Of a stretch of 42,344 bases of DNA, positions 13,544 to 22,639 are shown one piece after another (within the stretch, counting starts at the first letter, position 1; each line of letters begins with the position of its first letter). The position numbers and the translations under genes are program-made. Below the pieces are notes generated by a model that saw nothing but the letters and a program-made list of their open reading frames with translations, searched no databases and was not told where the DNA came from. The DNA comes from JAUSNA01 sp964568885 (GTDB taxonomy: Bacteria; Patescibacteriota; Microgenomatia; Levybacterales; GWA1-39-11): contig CAZMSF010000009.1 of assembly GCA_964568885.1 (NCBI GenBank), positions 1 to 42,344 of the forward strand, in the 5' to 3' direction.

Positions 13544-14740
13544 ATGTACAACTCAAACAACAACAATTACAGAAGCAACAGAAACCGTCCACAGGGCAGT
13601 AATTTCAACCGTCGTGGTGGAGGACGTGGAGTCGGGCGACCGCTCGACCCAAATCTATTCATCAAAAAAGCAGCTGAAACTAGTGAAATTGAGGAATTTA
13701 TTCCACAACACGAATTTTCCGACTACGCGATTGTCGATAAATTGAAACGCAACATCGCGGATCACGGATACACTTCTCCAACCGCAATTCAGGATCAGGC
13801 GATTCCACACATTCTCGAGGGACGCGACCTTATTGGCATCGCTAATACCGGTACAGGAAAAACCGCAGCTTTTCTTATTTCCCTTATCAATAAATGTGTT
13901 TTGGACCGTAATCAACGAGTTCTTATAGTCGTTCCAACTCGGGAACTGGCTGTTCAAATCGGAGACGAATTCAAAATTTTCGCCAGGGGCATGGATCTTG
14001 ATATGGTAACTGCCATCGGAGGAGCAAATATAAAAAGACAAACGCAAGCTTTAAGACATAGCCCACATTTTGTTATTGGAACTCCCGGAAGACTCAAAGA
14101 TCTTATCCAAAGACGGAATCTCAACTTGGCGCTATTTCAGAACATCGTTCTTGACGAGGTTGATAGGATGGTTGATATAGGATTTATCCATGACATCAAA
14201 TTCCTTATCTCGTTGCTTCCAAGAAAACGCCAGTCGCTTTTCTTCTCGGCAACGGTTGATGGAAAGACAGACGAAATCTTAAGAAGTTTTGTAACGAATG
14301 CAGTTACCGTTTCTGTTAAAAAGCAAAACACCGCAGAAAATGTTGACCAGGATATCATCCGGTTATCCGGAGGCAGACAAAAGATAGATGTGCTTCATGA
14401 CCTTCTTATACAGCCTGAATTCAATAAGGTTATTATTTTCGGGAGAACAAAATGGGGAATGGAAAAACTCTCAAAAGCTCTTTTGAGTCGTGGGTTTCGT
14501 ACCATGGCAATACATGGGAATAAAACTCAAAGTCAAAGGCAACGTGCAATTACCGAATTTAAGAATCACAACCTGCAGGTTCTGATTGCAACCGACGTTG
14601 CTTCACGCGGACTTGATATCGATGATGTGACGCACGTTATTAATTACGATGCACCGACTTCGTATGATGACTATGTCCATAGAATCGGACGTACCGGCAG
14701 AGCCGGAAAAAGAGGAGTCGCTCTTACATTTGTCGAATAG
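13544..14740 (+). CDS. DEAD-box ATP-dependent RNA helicase (RhlE/CsdA type)
   Basis: 398 residues. An Asn/Arg/Gly-rich disordered head (1-35, RRGGGRG) precedes the helicase core: Q motif GYTSPTAIQ (75-83), Walker A ANTGTGKTA (100-108), PTREL (131-135), TPGR (180-183), DEVD in place of DEAD (204-207), SAT (235-237), and the C-terminal HRIGRTGRAGKRG. The RGG-like region is at the N-terminus, whereas bacterial RhlE proteins usually carry their basic tail at the C-terminus. It would unwind structured RNA in ribosome assembly and decay. A GAGG lies about nine bases before the ATG. Confidence 0.93.
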   Translation: MYNSNNNNYRSNRNRPQGSNFNRRGGGRGVGRPLDPNLFIKKAAETSEIEEFIPQHEFSDYAIVDKLKRNIADHGYTSPTAIQDQAIPHILEGRDLIGIANTGTGKTAAFLISLINKCVLDRNQRVLIVVPTRELAVQIGDEFKIFARGMDLDMVTAIGGANIKRQTQALRHSPHFVIGTPGRLKDLIQRRNLNLALFQNIVLDEVDRMVDIGFIHDIKFLISLLPRKRQSLFFSATVDGKTDEILRSFVTNAVTVSVKKQNTAENVDQDIIRLSGGRQKIDVLHDLLIQPEFNKVIIFGRTKWGMEKLSKALLSRGFRTMAIHGNKTQSQRQRAITEFKNHNLQVLIATDVASRGLDIDDVTHVINYDAPTSYDDYVHRIGRTGRAGKRGVALTFVE

Positions 14741-14754
14741 AATAAATCAAGGTT

Positions 14755-14760
14755 TATAAT
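14755..14760 (+). promoter_or_regulatory. -10 box, leaderless start of the first Nudix gene
   Basis: A perfect TATAAT followed by six bases and then ATG at 14767. Confidence 0.55.
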
Positions 14761-14766
14761 TAGTCC

Positions 14767-15237
14767 ATGATCACCTGTACTTTCGAAAATGAGAAAAAGG
14801 CTAACTTGCGACATGTAGTTACTCATGTTCTGGCTATAAAGGGGAGCAAGATACTGCTCGTCAAAAGAGCAGAAGGTATTCTGGAGGCAGGCAAATGGGG
14901 TTTTCCCGGAGGCTTTTTGGATCAGGGAGAAACTCTGGAGCAGTGCGTTGCGAGGGAGCTGATGGAAGAGACAGGCTACGAAGGGAAGGTCGTCGGCCTA
15001 TTTAGAATAAACTCAATGACTCCGAGAAGAAATGACCAAGGAAGAAACAACGTAGCGCACGAATTTTTGGTTGAGGTAGGTAAAAAAACAGGAGAACCCG
15101 ATTGGGAGCAAACAAGTGTTGAATGGAAAGAACTTGAGTCTTTGACGGAAGAGATGATGGCTTTTGACCATTTCCAGACCATCATTCATCTAAAAAAATT
15201 CTTAAAAACTCCTTTTCCGCTTCCTATTATCGTATGA
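14767..15237 (+). CDS. Nudix hydrolase
   Basis: 156 residues. The Nudix box is complete: GGFLDQGETLEQCVARELME then ETGYEG (Gx5Ex7REUxEExGU, about residues 52-74). It hydrolyses a nucleoside diphosphate linked to another group, using Mg or Mn. The N-terminal RHVVTHVLAIKGSKILLVKR strand pattern is that of the ADP-ribose/8-oxo-dGTP type, but the substrate is not decided. A leaderless promoter of its own separates it from the helicase gene. Confidence 0.9.
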   Translation: MITCTFENEKKANLRHVVTHVLAIKGSKILLVKRAEGILEAGKWGFPGGFLDQGETLEQCVARELMEETGYEGKVVGLFRINSMTPRRNDQGRNNVAHEFLVEVGKKTGEPDWEQTSVEWKELESLTEEMMAFDHFQTIIHLKKFLKTPFPLPIIV

Positions 15238-15297
15238 ACATTTCATACTCTTTTTTGTAGTGATTTAAATGATTGTAAGTTACTCTGGGAGAGTGCA

Positions 15298-15326
15298 TTG
15301 ACAAGTTTTTCGATGTGCGCTATGCT
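15298..15326 (+). promoter_or_regulatory. lon promoter P1
   Basis: Perfect TTGACA (15298-15303), a 17-base spacer and TATGCT (15321-15326). The predicted start near 15333 is about 80 bases upstream of the ATG. Confidence 0.6.
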
Positions 15327-15359
15327 GTTTTTATCCCATCCTGAATTAATCTCACATAA

Positions 15360-15388
15360 TTGACAATTAGCAATTAATCTGTTAAACT
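15360..15388 (+). promoter_or_regulatory. lon promoter P2, overlapped by the operator
   Basis: Perfect TTGACA (15360-15365), a 17-base spacer and TAAACT (15383-15388). The predicted start near 15395 leaves an 18-base leader without a Shine-Dalgarno. Confidence 0.65.
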
Positions 15389-15393
15389 GCTAA
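15367..15393 (+). promoter_or_regulatory. CIRCE-like (HrcA) operator over lon P2
   Basis: TTAGCAATT, nine bases, AACTGCTAA: exactly the 9-9-9 layout of CIRCE (TTAGCACTC-N9-GAGTGCTAA), with 14 of 18 consensus positions matched and both outer TTAGCA/TGCTAA blocks perfect. It covers the spacer and -10 of P2, the position expected for repression. HrcA regulation of lon would make it part of the heat-shock response. hrcA is not in this window. Confidence 0.6.
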
Positions 15394-15412
15394 AGTTTTT
15401 AGCGTTCTAAAT

Positions 15413-17815
15413 ATGTCTGAAGTCTACGATAATTACACTGAAAAATTAGTTCCCATTATCCCAATCCGCGACGGAATCGTGTTCCCTCACACCGAATCCA
15501 TTTTAACCTTTGGTAGACCGCGAAGTTTGGCTGCTTTAGAGCAGGCTTTCGCCGGAGAAAGGGTCGTATGCTTTGTTCTTCAGAAAAATCCACGCCAAGA
15601 AGACCCTGAAATTTCAGACCTGTATCAAATGGGGACAATTGCCCACATCGAGCGCATGATACGCTCAGACGGGGAAGTGAACGCGCTCGTAAAAGGTCTC
15701 TCCAGAGCGCAAATCGTTAATTTTTCGGAACAATCACAATATCTACAGGCAGTAGTTCATGAAATTGATGATTTCGAACCTGAAAATCCTGAAACCAAAG
15801 CGCTTATGAATCATCTTATAGCTTCATTCAAGAAGGCCCTCAGTCTTGGGAAGCAGGCTGATTTTTTGGTCTTTATGAATATCATGTCCGAAATTTCCGC
15901 GTCAGAACTCGCCGACCAAATCGCCTCAACGCTAGACATTAAGGGGAGTGAAAGACAGGAAATTTTGGAAACCGTTGATGTCAGAAAAAGGCTTGAGAAA
16001 GTAAGCGAATATTTGGACAAAGAAGTTAAGGTATTAGAACTTGAGCGTAAAATCGCTTCAAAAACCCAGGAGCAATTGGAAAAATCTACAAAGGATGCGA
16101 TATTGCGTGAAAGACTTAAGACTATCGAAAAAGAATTAGGTGAGGCTGATGACGGGGGAGAGATAAAGGAGCTTGCCGACAAGATAAAGAAAGCGGGAAT
16201 GCCGAAAGATATCGAGGAAAAAATGATAAAAGAGCTTAAGAAGCTTCAGCAGCTAACTCCTTACAACCCAGAATCGGGGTACCTTCGAAATTACCTTGAG
16301 TGGATGGTTGCTCTTCCATGGAGCAAAAAATCCGAAGGTAAAATCAACCTCAAAGATGCTGAGAAAATTCTTGATGAAGGTCACTTCGGGCTTCAAAAAG
16401 TCAAAGAGAGGGTTATCGAGTATTTGGCTGTCCATCAACTTTCAGGAAAAATGAAGGGCCCGATATTATGTTTTGCAGGACCTCCCGGAGTTGGAAAAAC
16501 ATCTATCGGTAAAAGTATCGCAAAAGCATTGGGCCGTGAATTTGTAAAAGTATCTCTTGGTGGAATCAGAGACGAAGCTGAAATAAGAGGACACAGAAGG
16601 ACATACGTTGGAGCGCTTCCCGGAAGAATTATTCAAGGGATAAAAGATGCGGGTACAAAAAATCCGGTCTTTATGCTCGATGAAATCGATAAGGTAGGTG
16701 CCGATTTTCGAGGGGATCCGTCAAGTGCCCTTCTTGAGGCGTTGGATCCGGAGCAAAACGGAGGATTTTCCGACCATTATCTTGAGGTTCCTTTTGACCT
16801 TTCAGATGTTATGTTCATAACAACTGCAAATATGCTCGATACTATCCCGCCTGCTTTAAGAGACAGATTGGAAATAATCAATTTTGCAGGATACACGCAG
16901 GATGAGAAATTCCATATAGGTAAGGATTTTCTCCTTAAAAAACAACTGCAAACACATGGACTAAAAGCGTCCAATGTAAAAATCTCCGATGAGGCATTGG
17001 AATATACCATAAACCGCTATACCAGAGAATCCGGAGTAAGGAGTCTTGAAAGGCAAATTGCGACAATATTTAGAAAAGTTGCACGCAAAGTCGCCGAGGG
17101 TGAGAAAGAAAAAGTAATTGTTACGAAGAAAAATGTTACAAAATTCTTGGGGCCTGAAAAAGTGGCAACGCTTTTAGTCGAGAAAAAAGATGAAGTCGGA
17201 ATCGCGACGGGACTTTTCTACACGCCTGCAGGGGGAGGAATACTTTCAATTGAGGTAGCTCTAATGCCCGGCAAAGGGCAGCTCATTTTGACCGGACAAT
17301 TAGGAGATGTGATGAAGGAATCCGCCCAAGCTGCAATGACGTATGTAAGGGCCAGGGCCAAGAAATTTGGACTCGATGAAGACTTTTATAAGAAAATTGA
17401 CGTGCATATTCATGTTCCGGAGGGTGCGGTACCAAAGGACGGACCGTCGGCGGGAGATGCAATTACGACGGCACTTGTGTCGGCACTTACAAAAATTCCG
17501 GTCAGACATCTGGTTGGTATGACTGGAGAAGTCACAATCCGAGGCAAAGTACTTGAAATCGGAGGCATTAAAGAAAAGGCCATTGGAGCACATCGTGCAG
17601 GAATCCGAACAATAATTTTGCCGAAAGAGAACAGGAAGGACCTTGAAGAGATTCCAAAGGAAGTCGCGAAAGATATACGATTTGTTTTCGTTTCGCATAT
17701 GGACGAGGTGTTGAAGGTGGCGCTCTCGAAGCCACTCCCCGGATTTAAGGAAATAAAAGGTGAAAAGGAAAAAAACCACAACCTAACGGCACCCACACCA
17801 ACACTCGCCGATTAG
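15413..17815 (+). CDS. lon: ATP-dependent protease Lon
   Basis: 800 residues, full length for bacterial LonA. Order: N-terminal substrate-binding LON domain (about 10-205), coiled-coil linker (about 210-300), AAA+ module with Walker A GPPGVGKT (from residue 356) and Walker B FMLDEID (about 420), then the protease domain with the Ser-Lys dyad, Ser679 in DGPSAG and Lys722 in GGIKEKAIG. These are the same residue numbers as in E. coli Lon. It degrades misfolded and regulatory proteins in the cytosol. It is preceded by two promoters and a CIRCE-like operator, so heat induction is likely. Its 3' end is two bases from the convergent GH1 gene. Confidence 0.97.
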   Translation: MSEVYDNYTEKLVPIIPIRDGIVFPHTESILTFGRPRSLAALEQAFAGERVVCFVLQKNPRQEDPEISDLYQMGTIAHIERMIRSDGEVNALVKGLSRAQIVNFSEQSQYLQAVVHEIDDFEPENPETKALMNHLIASFKKALSLGKQADFLVFMNIMSEISASELADQIASTLDIKGSERQEILETVDVRKRLEKVSEYLDKEVKVLELERKIASKTQEQLEKSTKDAILRERLKTIEKELGEADDGGEIKELADKIKKAGMPKDIEEKMIKELKKLQQLTPYNPESGYLRNYLEWMVALPWSKKSEGKINLKDAEKILDEGHFGLQKVKERVIEYLAVHQLSGKMKGPILCFAGPPGVGKTSIGKSIAKALGREFVKVSLGGIRDEAEIRGHRRTYVGALPGRIIQGIKDAGTKNPVFMLDEIDKVGADFRGDPSSALLEALDPEQNGGFSDHYLEVPFDLSDVMFITTANMLDTIPPALRDRLEIINFAGYTQDEKFHIGKDFLLKKQLQTHGLKASNVKISDEALEYTINRYTRESGVRSLERQIATIFRKVARKVAEGEKEKVIVTKKNVTKFLGPEKVATLLVEKKDEVGIATGLFYTPAGGGILSIEVALMPGKGQLILTGQLGDVMKESAQAAMTYVRARAKKFGLDEDFYKKIDVHIHVPEGAVPKDGPSAGDAITTALVSALTKIPVRHLVGMTGEVTIRGKVLEIGGIKEKAIGAHRAGIRTIILPKENRKDLEEIPKEVAKDIRFVFVSHMDEVLKVALSKPLPGFKEIKGEKEKNHNLTAPTPTLAD

Positions 17816-17816
17816 G

Positions 17817-19202
17817 TTAGACTCTGGGTTCTTGTCTTTTTATTCTCCTTGATAGTTCACCTCTTAAGAGCATTCTGATTGATTGGTACGCTTTTTCTTT
17901 TTGGTCGTCATCCTTTATGTAGATATGAATCATTTGATTGATGTCTATCTTTCCGGTCGATGCAATCTCCTTGTATAAGAGTGCGCTTTTTCGGAGTTCT
18001 CGCTCTCCCGTAACGGGATCGACGGCCAAAAGCCCGAATTTCTTCGAATATCCTTCTATCCATTCAATATTGTCAACAGATGACCAATGAAAGTAATGAT
18101 GGATAGGAATGCCTTCATGTAAAGCCCGCCAAACTGCCACAAGATGAGTCAGTATATAAAATGCACGGAATTTGTCATGACTGTCGGCAATTCCATTTTC
18201 CGTAATAATGATAGGAAGTTTGTAATTTTTATGAAGAACATGAAGTGCATTGAGTAAAAAATCGGGGACGATAGGCCATCGATATTCCGATTCATATGCA
18301 TCCGGAGTTTTTACCTCGCCAAAAAGAAGGACTTCCGGGAGCCGTCTGTTTGTAAGGCTTATTGATACCCTCCATTTCAATAAGTTTAAGTTGAGGAAGT
18401 ACCCTGTGTAAAAATTACAACCGATAAAATCCGACGTCTTTGCCATGGCATCCACATAACTTAATTCCGAAAGATAATTAACAAATGAGGTATAAGCTCT
18501 CTCGAGTGGATCTTTTGAGTTTGCAGCCCTGTCCCAGCGAAATGCAAAGCATGCCCCGGCTTTTGCATTCGGATTTTTATCTTTTATTTTATGATAAGCT
18601 CGCCGGTGAGCCATAATCATGTTGTGTCTGGCCTTAATAGCTGATTTGAGGTTTCCTTTGTGGGGAGGGAAGTAGCGGGTAAAATACCCCATAACAACCA
18701 TGATGTTGGGTTCATTTATTGTCACCCAGTGGGTTACCTCGGGAAATTCCGACAGCATCAGCTCAGTATATCTCTCAAAGTATAATGCGATATGTGGTGC
18801 CTCCCAGCTTCCTTCTTTAACTACCCAAGAGGGGAGCGTAAAGTGATTGAGGGTTACCATCGGGCTCATTCCGATATCAAATATATGTTTTACGATTTCT
18901 TTATAACGCTCTATAGCTGTGTAGTTGATAACGCCTTTTTCGGGCTCAATCCGTCCCCATTCAAAACTTATGCGCTGCACCTTCAGTCCAAGGTCTGCCA
19001 TTTGAGTGAGATCATGTTCTGCCTTTCCTCGTTTCCACCATTCCGGCCCTTTTTCATCGGGACGGACAATATTTGAATTAGCCTTTAGAAATTCGTCCCA
19101 GTCCGTTTGACGTTCGCCGGAATTTCCTTCTACTTGAAAAGCGGCGACCGATGAGCCAAATTTAAAGTTTGTCGGGAACACCAATATCTCATTGTCTTCC
19201 AT
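17817..19202 (-). CDS. GH1 family beta-glycosidase, paralogue 1
   Basis: 461 residues, full length for the GH1 TIM barrel. Acid/base Glu164 is in TINEPN and nucleophile Glu335 in IITENGIAD. The N-terminal FGSSVAAFQVEG and C-terminal HYFHWSSVDNIEW and GYSKKFGL blocks match GH1. It hydrolyses, or transglycosylates, beta-linked glucosides or related sugars in the cytosol; no signal peptide is visible. The C-terminal 40-50 residues beyond the barrel are shared with the second paralogue at 25193. It is convergent with lon and divergent from the PEP synthase gene. Confidence 0.92.
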   Translation of the reverse strand: MEDNEILVFPTNFKFGSSVAAFQVEGNSGERQTDWDEFLKANSNIVRPDEKGPEWWKRGKAEHDLTQMADLGLKVQRISFEWGRIEPEKGVINYTAIERYKEIVKHIFDIGMSPMVTLNHFTLPSWVVKEGSWEAPHIALYFERYTELMLSEFPEVTHWVTINEPNIMVVMGYFTRYFPPHKGNLKSAIKARHNMIMAHRRAYHKIKDKNPNAKAGACFAFRWDRAANSKDPLERAYTSFVNYLSELSYVDAMAKTSDFIGCNFYTGYFLNLNLLKWRVSISLTNRRLPEVLLFGEVKTPDAYESEYRWPIVPDFLLNALHVLHKNYKLPIIITENGIADSHDKFRAFYILTHLVAVWRALHEGIPIHHYFHWSSVDNIEWIEGYSKKFGLLAVDPVTGERELRKSALLYKEIASTGKIDINQMIHIYIKDDDQKEKAYQSIRMLLRGELSRRIKRQEPRV

Positions 19203-19262
19203 ACTTTATTTTGAACATGAAAAGAATTGAATGTAAAGTGCAAAAAATTGTGATTTCTATCC

Positions 19263-19292
19263 TTGCTATTTTTGTAAAAATTCGTATATCAT
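19263..19292 (+). promoter_or_regulatory. Leaderless promoter of the PEP synthase gene
   Basis: TTGCTA at 19263-19268, an 18-base spacer, TATCAT at 19287-19292, then six bases to the ATG at 19299. Confidence 0.5.
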
Positions 19293-19298
19293 GAATAT

Positions 19299-21830
19299 AT
19301 GGACGAGAAAGCCCAACGATTTATTTTGTGGTTTGACGAGATTGGAAAAGACGATATTCCTCTTGTTGGAGGCAAAAATGCCAATCTTGGCGAACTCTAT
19401 CAAACTCTTACAAAGTCTCAGAACGATCTCTTTCCCGATGAGCAAATTCGCGTTCCATATGGATTTTCGGTTACCGCATATTCCTACCGGTATTTTATCG
19501 AGAAAGCTAATTTGGAGACAAAGATACGGGAAACTCTTGAGGGGCTTGATACACAGAACATTAAGCAGCTTGAGGCTGTTGGTAATACAATTCGCCTATT
19601 GATTACGTCGGCAAAATTCCCTGACGAAATGGATCAGGCGATCCGAAATGCCTATAAAACTCTTGCCGATAAGATGGGGACCGACATCGCGAGTTTAGAC
19701 GTTGCAGTCCGCTCATCGGCAACGGCCGAGGATTTACCTGACGCTTCATTTGCGGGTCAGCAGGAATCATATCTTAATATTAAAGGAGAACACCAGTTGC
19801 TTGAGGCAATAAAGAAAGCTTTTGCATCACTTTTCACCAACCGTGCAATTTCGTATCGGGTCGATCAAAATTTCGATCATTTTAAAGTTGCACTTTCGGT
19901 TGGTGTACAGAAAATGGTCAGGTCAGATAGAGGAGCAAGCGGTGTCATGTTTACACTTGATACCGAGTCAGGATTTAGAAATATGGTCCTTATCAATGGC
20001 TCTTGGGGACTTGGAGAATATATCGTCAAGGGAATTGTTACTCCTGATGAATTCATGGTTTTCAAACCGACCCTTCAAAACGGGTACTCTGCAATTATCA
20101 GCAAAAAACTTGGGAGCAAGGAGAAAAAACTCATTTATGCATCCGAAGGAACCTCCACAACACGAGAGGTTTCCGTTACTTTATCTGACCGGCAATCATT
20201 TGTTCTCAGAGACGAACAAGTTCTACAATTGGCCCGCTGGGGAATGATCATTGAAAATCACTACAAAAAACCGATGGATATCGAGTGGGCATATGATCCT
20301 CAAGATGAGTCGCTCTATATCGTTCAAGCGCGTCCCGAAACAGTACAGGCAAAGAAAAATCTTGCCGTTATTGAGGATTACAAATTACTTGAAGAAGGAA
20401 AGCTCATTACTCAAGGAGCTGCAGTCGGAAGAAAAATAGGTCAGGGAAGGGCGCGGTTCATTAAAGATCCGAGCACTCTCAATGAATTTCAGAAGGGTGA
20501 AGTGTTGATAGCCGAAATTACCGATCCTGACTGGGAGCCTATCATGAAAATCGCAAGCGCAATAGTTACCAATTCCGGCGGTAGGACATCTCACGCCGCG
20601 ATAGTATCTCGGGAATTAGGAATTCCTGCTGTTGTTGGATGTGGAAATGCAACTTCTCTTATCAGTACAGGAGAAGATATTACCGTAAGTTGCGCCGAAG
20701 GTGATGCAGGAAAAGTATATGAGGGGCTTCTGAAATTTACCGTCAATACTACAGACCTTGAGAATATTAGTTTACCAAAAACGCACGTTAAGATGATTGT
20801 TGCCAATCCCGATATTGTTTTTGGATACTCCTTTATCCCCAACAAAGGAGTGGGTCTTGCGCGTGAGGAATTTATCATTTCAAATTACATTAAAGTCCAT
20901 CCGAACGCCCTTTTATACTATGATTCACTCAAAGATCCGGAGACCAAAAGACTTATCGCTGAGCTTACAGTCGGGTTTGCCGACAAAGCAGCATATTACG
21001 TCGAGAAACTTTCGTATGGTATTGCGATGATTGCCTCTGCATTTTATCCCAATGAAGTTCTTCTACGATTTTCGGATTTCAAATCGAATGAATATGCCGG
21101 GCTTGTCGGGGGGTCTGAATTCGAACCGCATGAAGAAAATCCAATGCTTGGATTCAGGGGCGCAAGCAGATACACCGATCCGCATTTTTCCAAGGCGTTT
21201 GCATTGGAGTGTCAAGCTGTAAAAAAGGTTAGAGAGGAGATGGGACTTTTCAATTTGCAAGTCATGATTCCGTTTTGCAGAACGCCCGAGGAGGGAAGAC
21301 GGGTTATTGAGGAGATGGCTGCCAACGGATTGGTCCACAACAAGGAGCAGAACTTGTCATCGGGCAACCAGGAGCTTGATAGAAATTTGCACGTTTGGGT
21401 GATGGCCGAACTCCCCTCAAATATTCTTCAGGTAGATGAGTTTGCCGATATTTTTGACGGATTTTCAATAGGGTCCAATGATTTGACGCAGCTGACTGTT
21501 GGTATCGACAGGGACTCGAAATTGGTCGCAGGAATTGCAAATGAGAATAATAAATCGGTGTATAAACTCATTCATGAATTGATTACAAAAGCCCACGAGA
21601 GGGGGCTTAAAGTTGGTATTTGTGGACAAGGTCCGTCTGACTTCCCTGAATTTGCGGAATTTTTAGTAAGAGAGGGAATTGATTCTATTTCTCTGAGTCC
21701 CGATTCGGTTCTCAAGACAATTCTAAAAATAAGGGAAATTGAAGACAGCATGGGAACAACGGAATCCCACGAAGAAGCTCCTCATGAACAAAACGGAGTT
21801 CAAGAACAGAATAATTATAATCAGGGCTAA
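19299..21830 (+). CDS. ppsA: Phosphoenolpyruvate synthase (pyruvate, water dikinase)
   Basis: 843 residues. An N-terminal ATP-grasp domain (VGGKNANLGEL at residues 20-30, RSSATAEDLPDASFAGQQES near 137-158) precedes the swivelling phosphohistidine domain with His432 in GGRTSHAAIVSREL. The C-terminal PEP/pyruvate barrel has GFRGASRY, PFCRTPEEG, SIGSNDLTQLTVGIDRD and the catalytic Cys motif GICGQGPS. It converts pyruvate and ATP to PEP, AMP and phosphate, feeding gluconeogenesis, or runs in reverse in some fermenters. A Glu/Asn/Gln-rich tail of about 25 residues follows the barrel. The stop codon directly abuts the end of the convergent regulator gene. Confidence 0.95.
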   Translation: MDEKAQRFILWFDEIGKDDIPLVGGKNANLGELYQTLTKSQNDLFPDEQIRVPYGFSVTAYSYRYFIEKANLETKIRETLEGLDTQNIKQLEAVGNTIRLLITSAKFPDEMDQAIRNAYKTLADKMGTDIASLDVAVRSSATAEDLPDASFAGQQESYLNIKGEHQLLEAIKKAFASLFTNRAISYRVDQNFDHFKVALSVGVQKMVRSDRGASGVMFTLDTESGFRNMVLINGSWGLGEYIVKGIVTPDEFMVFKPTLQNGYSAIISKKLGSKEKKLIYASEGTSTTREVSVTLSDRQSFVLRDEQVLQLARWGMIIENHYKKPMDIEWAYDPQDESLYIVQARPETVQAKKNLAVIEDYKLLEEGKLITQGAAVGRKIGQGRARFIKDPSTLNEFQKGEVLIAEITDPDWEPIMKIASAIVTNSGGRTSHAAIVSRELGIPAVVGCGNATSLISTGEDITVSCAEGDAGKVYEGLLKFTVNTTDLENISLPKTHVKMIVANPDIVFGYSFIPNKGVGLAREEFIISNYIKVHPNALLYYDSLKDPETKRLIAELTVGFADKAAYYVEKLSYGIAMIASAFYPNEVLLRFSDFKSNEYAGLVGGSEFEPHEENPMLGFRGASRYTDPHFSKAFALECQAVKKVREEMGLFNLQVMIPFCRTPEEGRRVIEEMAANGLVHNKEQNLSSGNQELDRNLHVWVMAELPSNILQVDEFADIFDGFSIGSNDLTQLTVGIDRDSKLVAGIANENNKSVYKLIHELITKAHERGLKVGICGQGPSDFPEFAEFLVREGIDSISLSPDSVLKTILKIREIEDSMGTTESHEEAPHEQNGVQEQNNYNQG

Positions 21831-22520
21831 TTATTCCTCCAAAAGCGTAACTTTTCTTCTTGAGACTTTTATTTTCCCTTCTTTCTCAAGACGCGTTAGC
21901 ACTTCCGTAATGCGTGAACGTGTTCCCCATATCAGGTCGTCTAATTGTTCTTGGGAAAGTGTAATTTCTTTGTTAGGGAAATAACTTCCTAAATGTTGAA
22001 GCATATACCATGTTCTTTCATAGAGATTGTGGGATAAAAGGTGTTCAAGGAATGAGTCAAAGTTCCTAATTCTTGTTGAAAATACTTTTAAGAGTTTTAG
22101 GGCAATAGTTGGATTGACGTTGATAAGCTCGCGAAAGTCGTATTGAGTAAGAACTAAGGCATAGGTTTCCTCGATAGCCATTGCATTGACCGGGCTTGGG
22201 TTAGAATCAATAAGACTTAGTTCTCCTACAACTTCGGGAGCGCCCTCTAAATCTATATTGATAATTTTCCCTTCTTGAGTCATGCGGAAAATACTTACGG
22301 CGCCTTTATAAATAAAGTAGGCTTCGCTGGTTGCCAACCCCTCTTCCACAAAAATTTCCATTGGTCTGAATACTTTGGGGTACATTTTCTCGGCGAATTT
22401 TCGTATCTCCTCAACGGAAATCCCCTCAAAAATAATAAACTGAGATAATATTTTTGCCTTCTCCTCAACTGTTAAATGCAGCGTCGTAAGAGGCAGCATA
22501 TAATTTCTTTTTGTTTTCAT
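21831..22520 (-). CDS. Crp/Fnr-family transcription regulator
   Basis: 229 residues. The cyclic-nucleotide-binding-like beta barrel (about 25-130; EIFVEEGLATSEAYFIYKGA, VVGELSLID) is followed by a long helix and a winged helix-turn-helix (about 175-225; TLSQEQLDDLIWGTRSRITE then VLTRLEKEGKI). The RxxxR-S/T phosphate-binding motif of cAMP receptors is not clear, and there is no Cys cluster as in Fnr, so the ligand is unknown. It is convergent with and touches ppsA. A TGn-GATAAT box (22527-22532, minus strand) ends six bases before the ATG. Confidence 0.85.
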   Translation of the reverse strand: MKTKRNYMLPLTTLHLTVEEKAKILSQFIIFEGISVEEIRKFAEKMYPKVFRPMEIFVEEGLATSEAYFIYKGAVSIFRMTQEGKIINIDLEGAPEVVGELSLIDSNPSPVNAMAIEETYALVLTQYDFRELINVNPTIALKLLKVFSTRIRNFDSFLEHLLSHNLYERTWYMLQHLGSYFPNKEITLSQEQLDDLIWGTRSRITEVLTRLEKEGKIKVSRRKVTLLEE

Positions 22521-22526
22521 GGGCTT

Positions 22527-22535
22527 ATTATCTCA
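22527..22535 (-). promoter_or_regulatory. Extended -10 of the Crp/Fnr gene, leaderless
   Basis: TGAGATAAT on the minus strand, then six bases to the ATG at 22520. Confidence 0.5.
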
Positions 22536-22587
22536 TATTTTTCACAAAAATCAGTTCTCCTGGAAACAAAATACACATGTTTTTATA

Positions 22588-22613
22588 TGAAAACGCCCCC
22601 GGGGGTACCGGAG
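22588..22613 (-). terminator. Rho-independent terminator of the GC-rich operon
   Basis: On the minus strand CGCCTCCGG, a five-base loop, then CCGGGGGCG (nine pairs with one G-U), followed by a short T-rich tail (GTTTTC). It lies 27 bases after the lipoprotein gene's stop. Confidence 0.6.
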
Positions 22614-22639
22614 GCGAGTGTGATTGACTGCGACTCGTG

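Noticed and set aside
17300..17796. Long minus-strand frames opposite the end of lon
   Set aside because: They overlap highly conserved Lon catalytic sequence; their products have no sensible composition.
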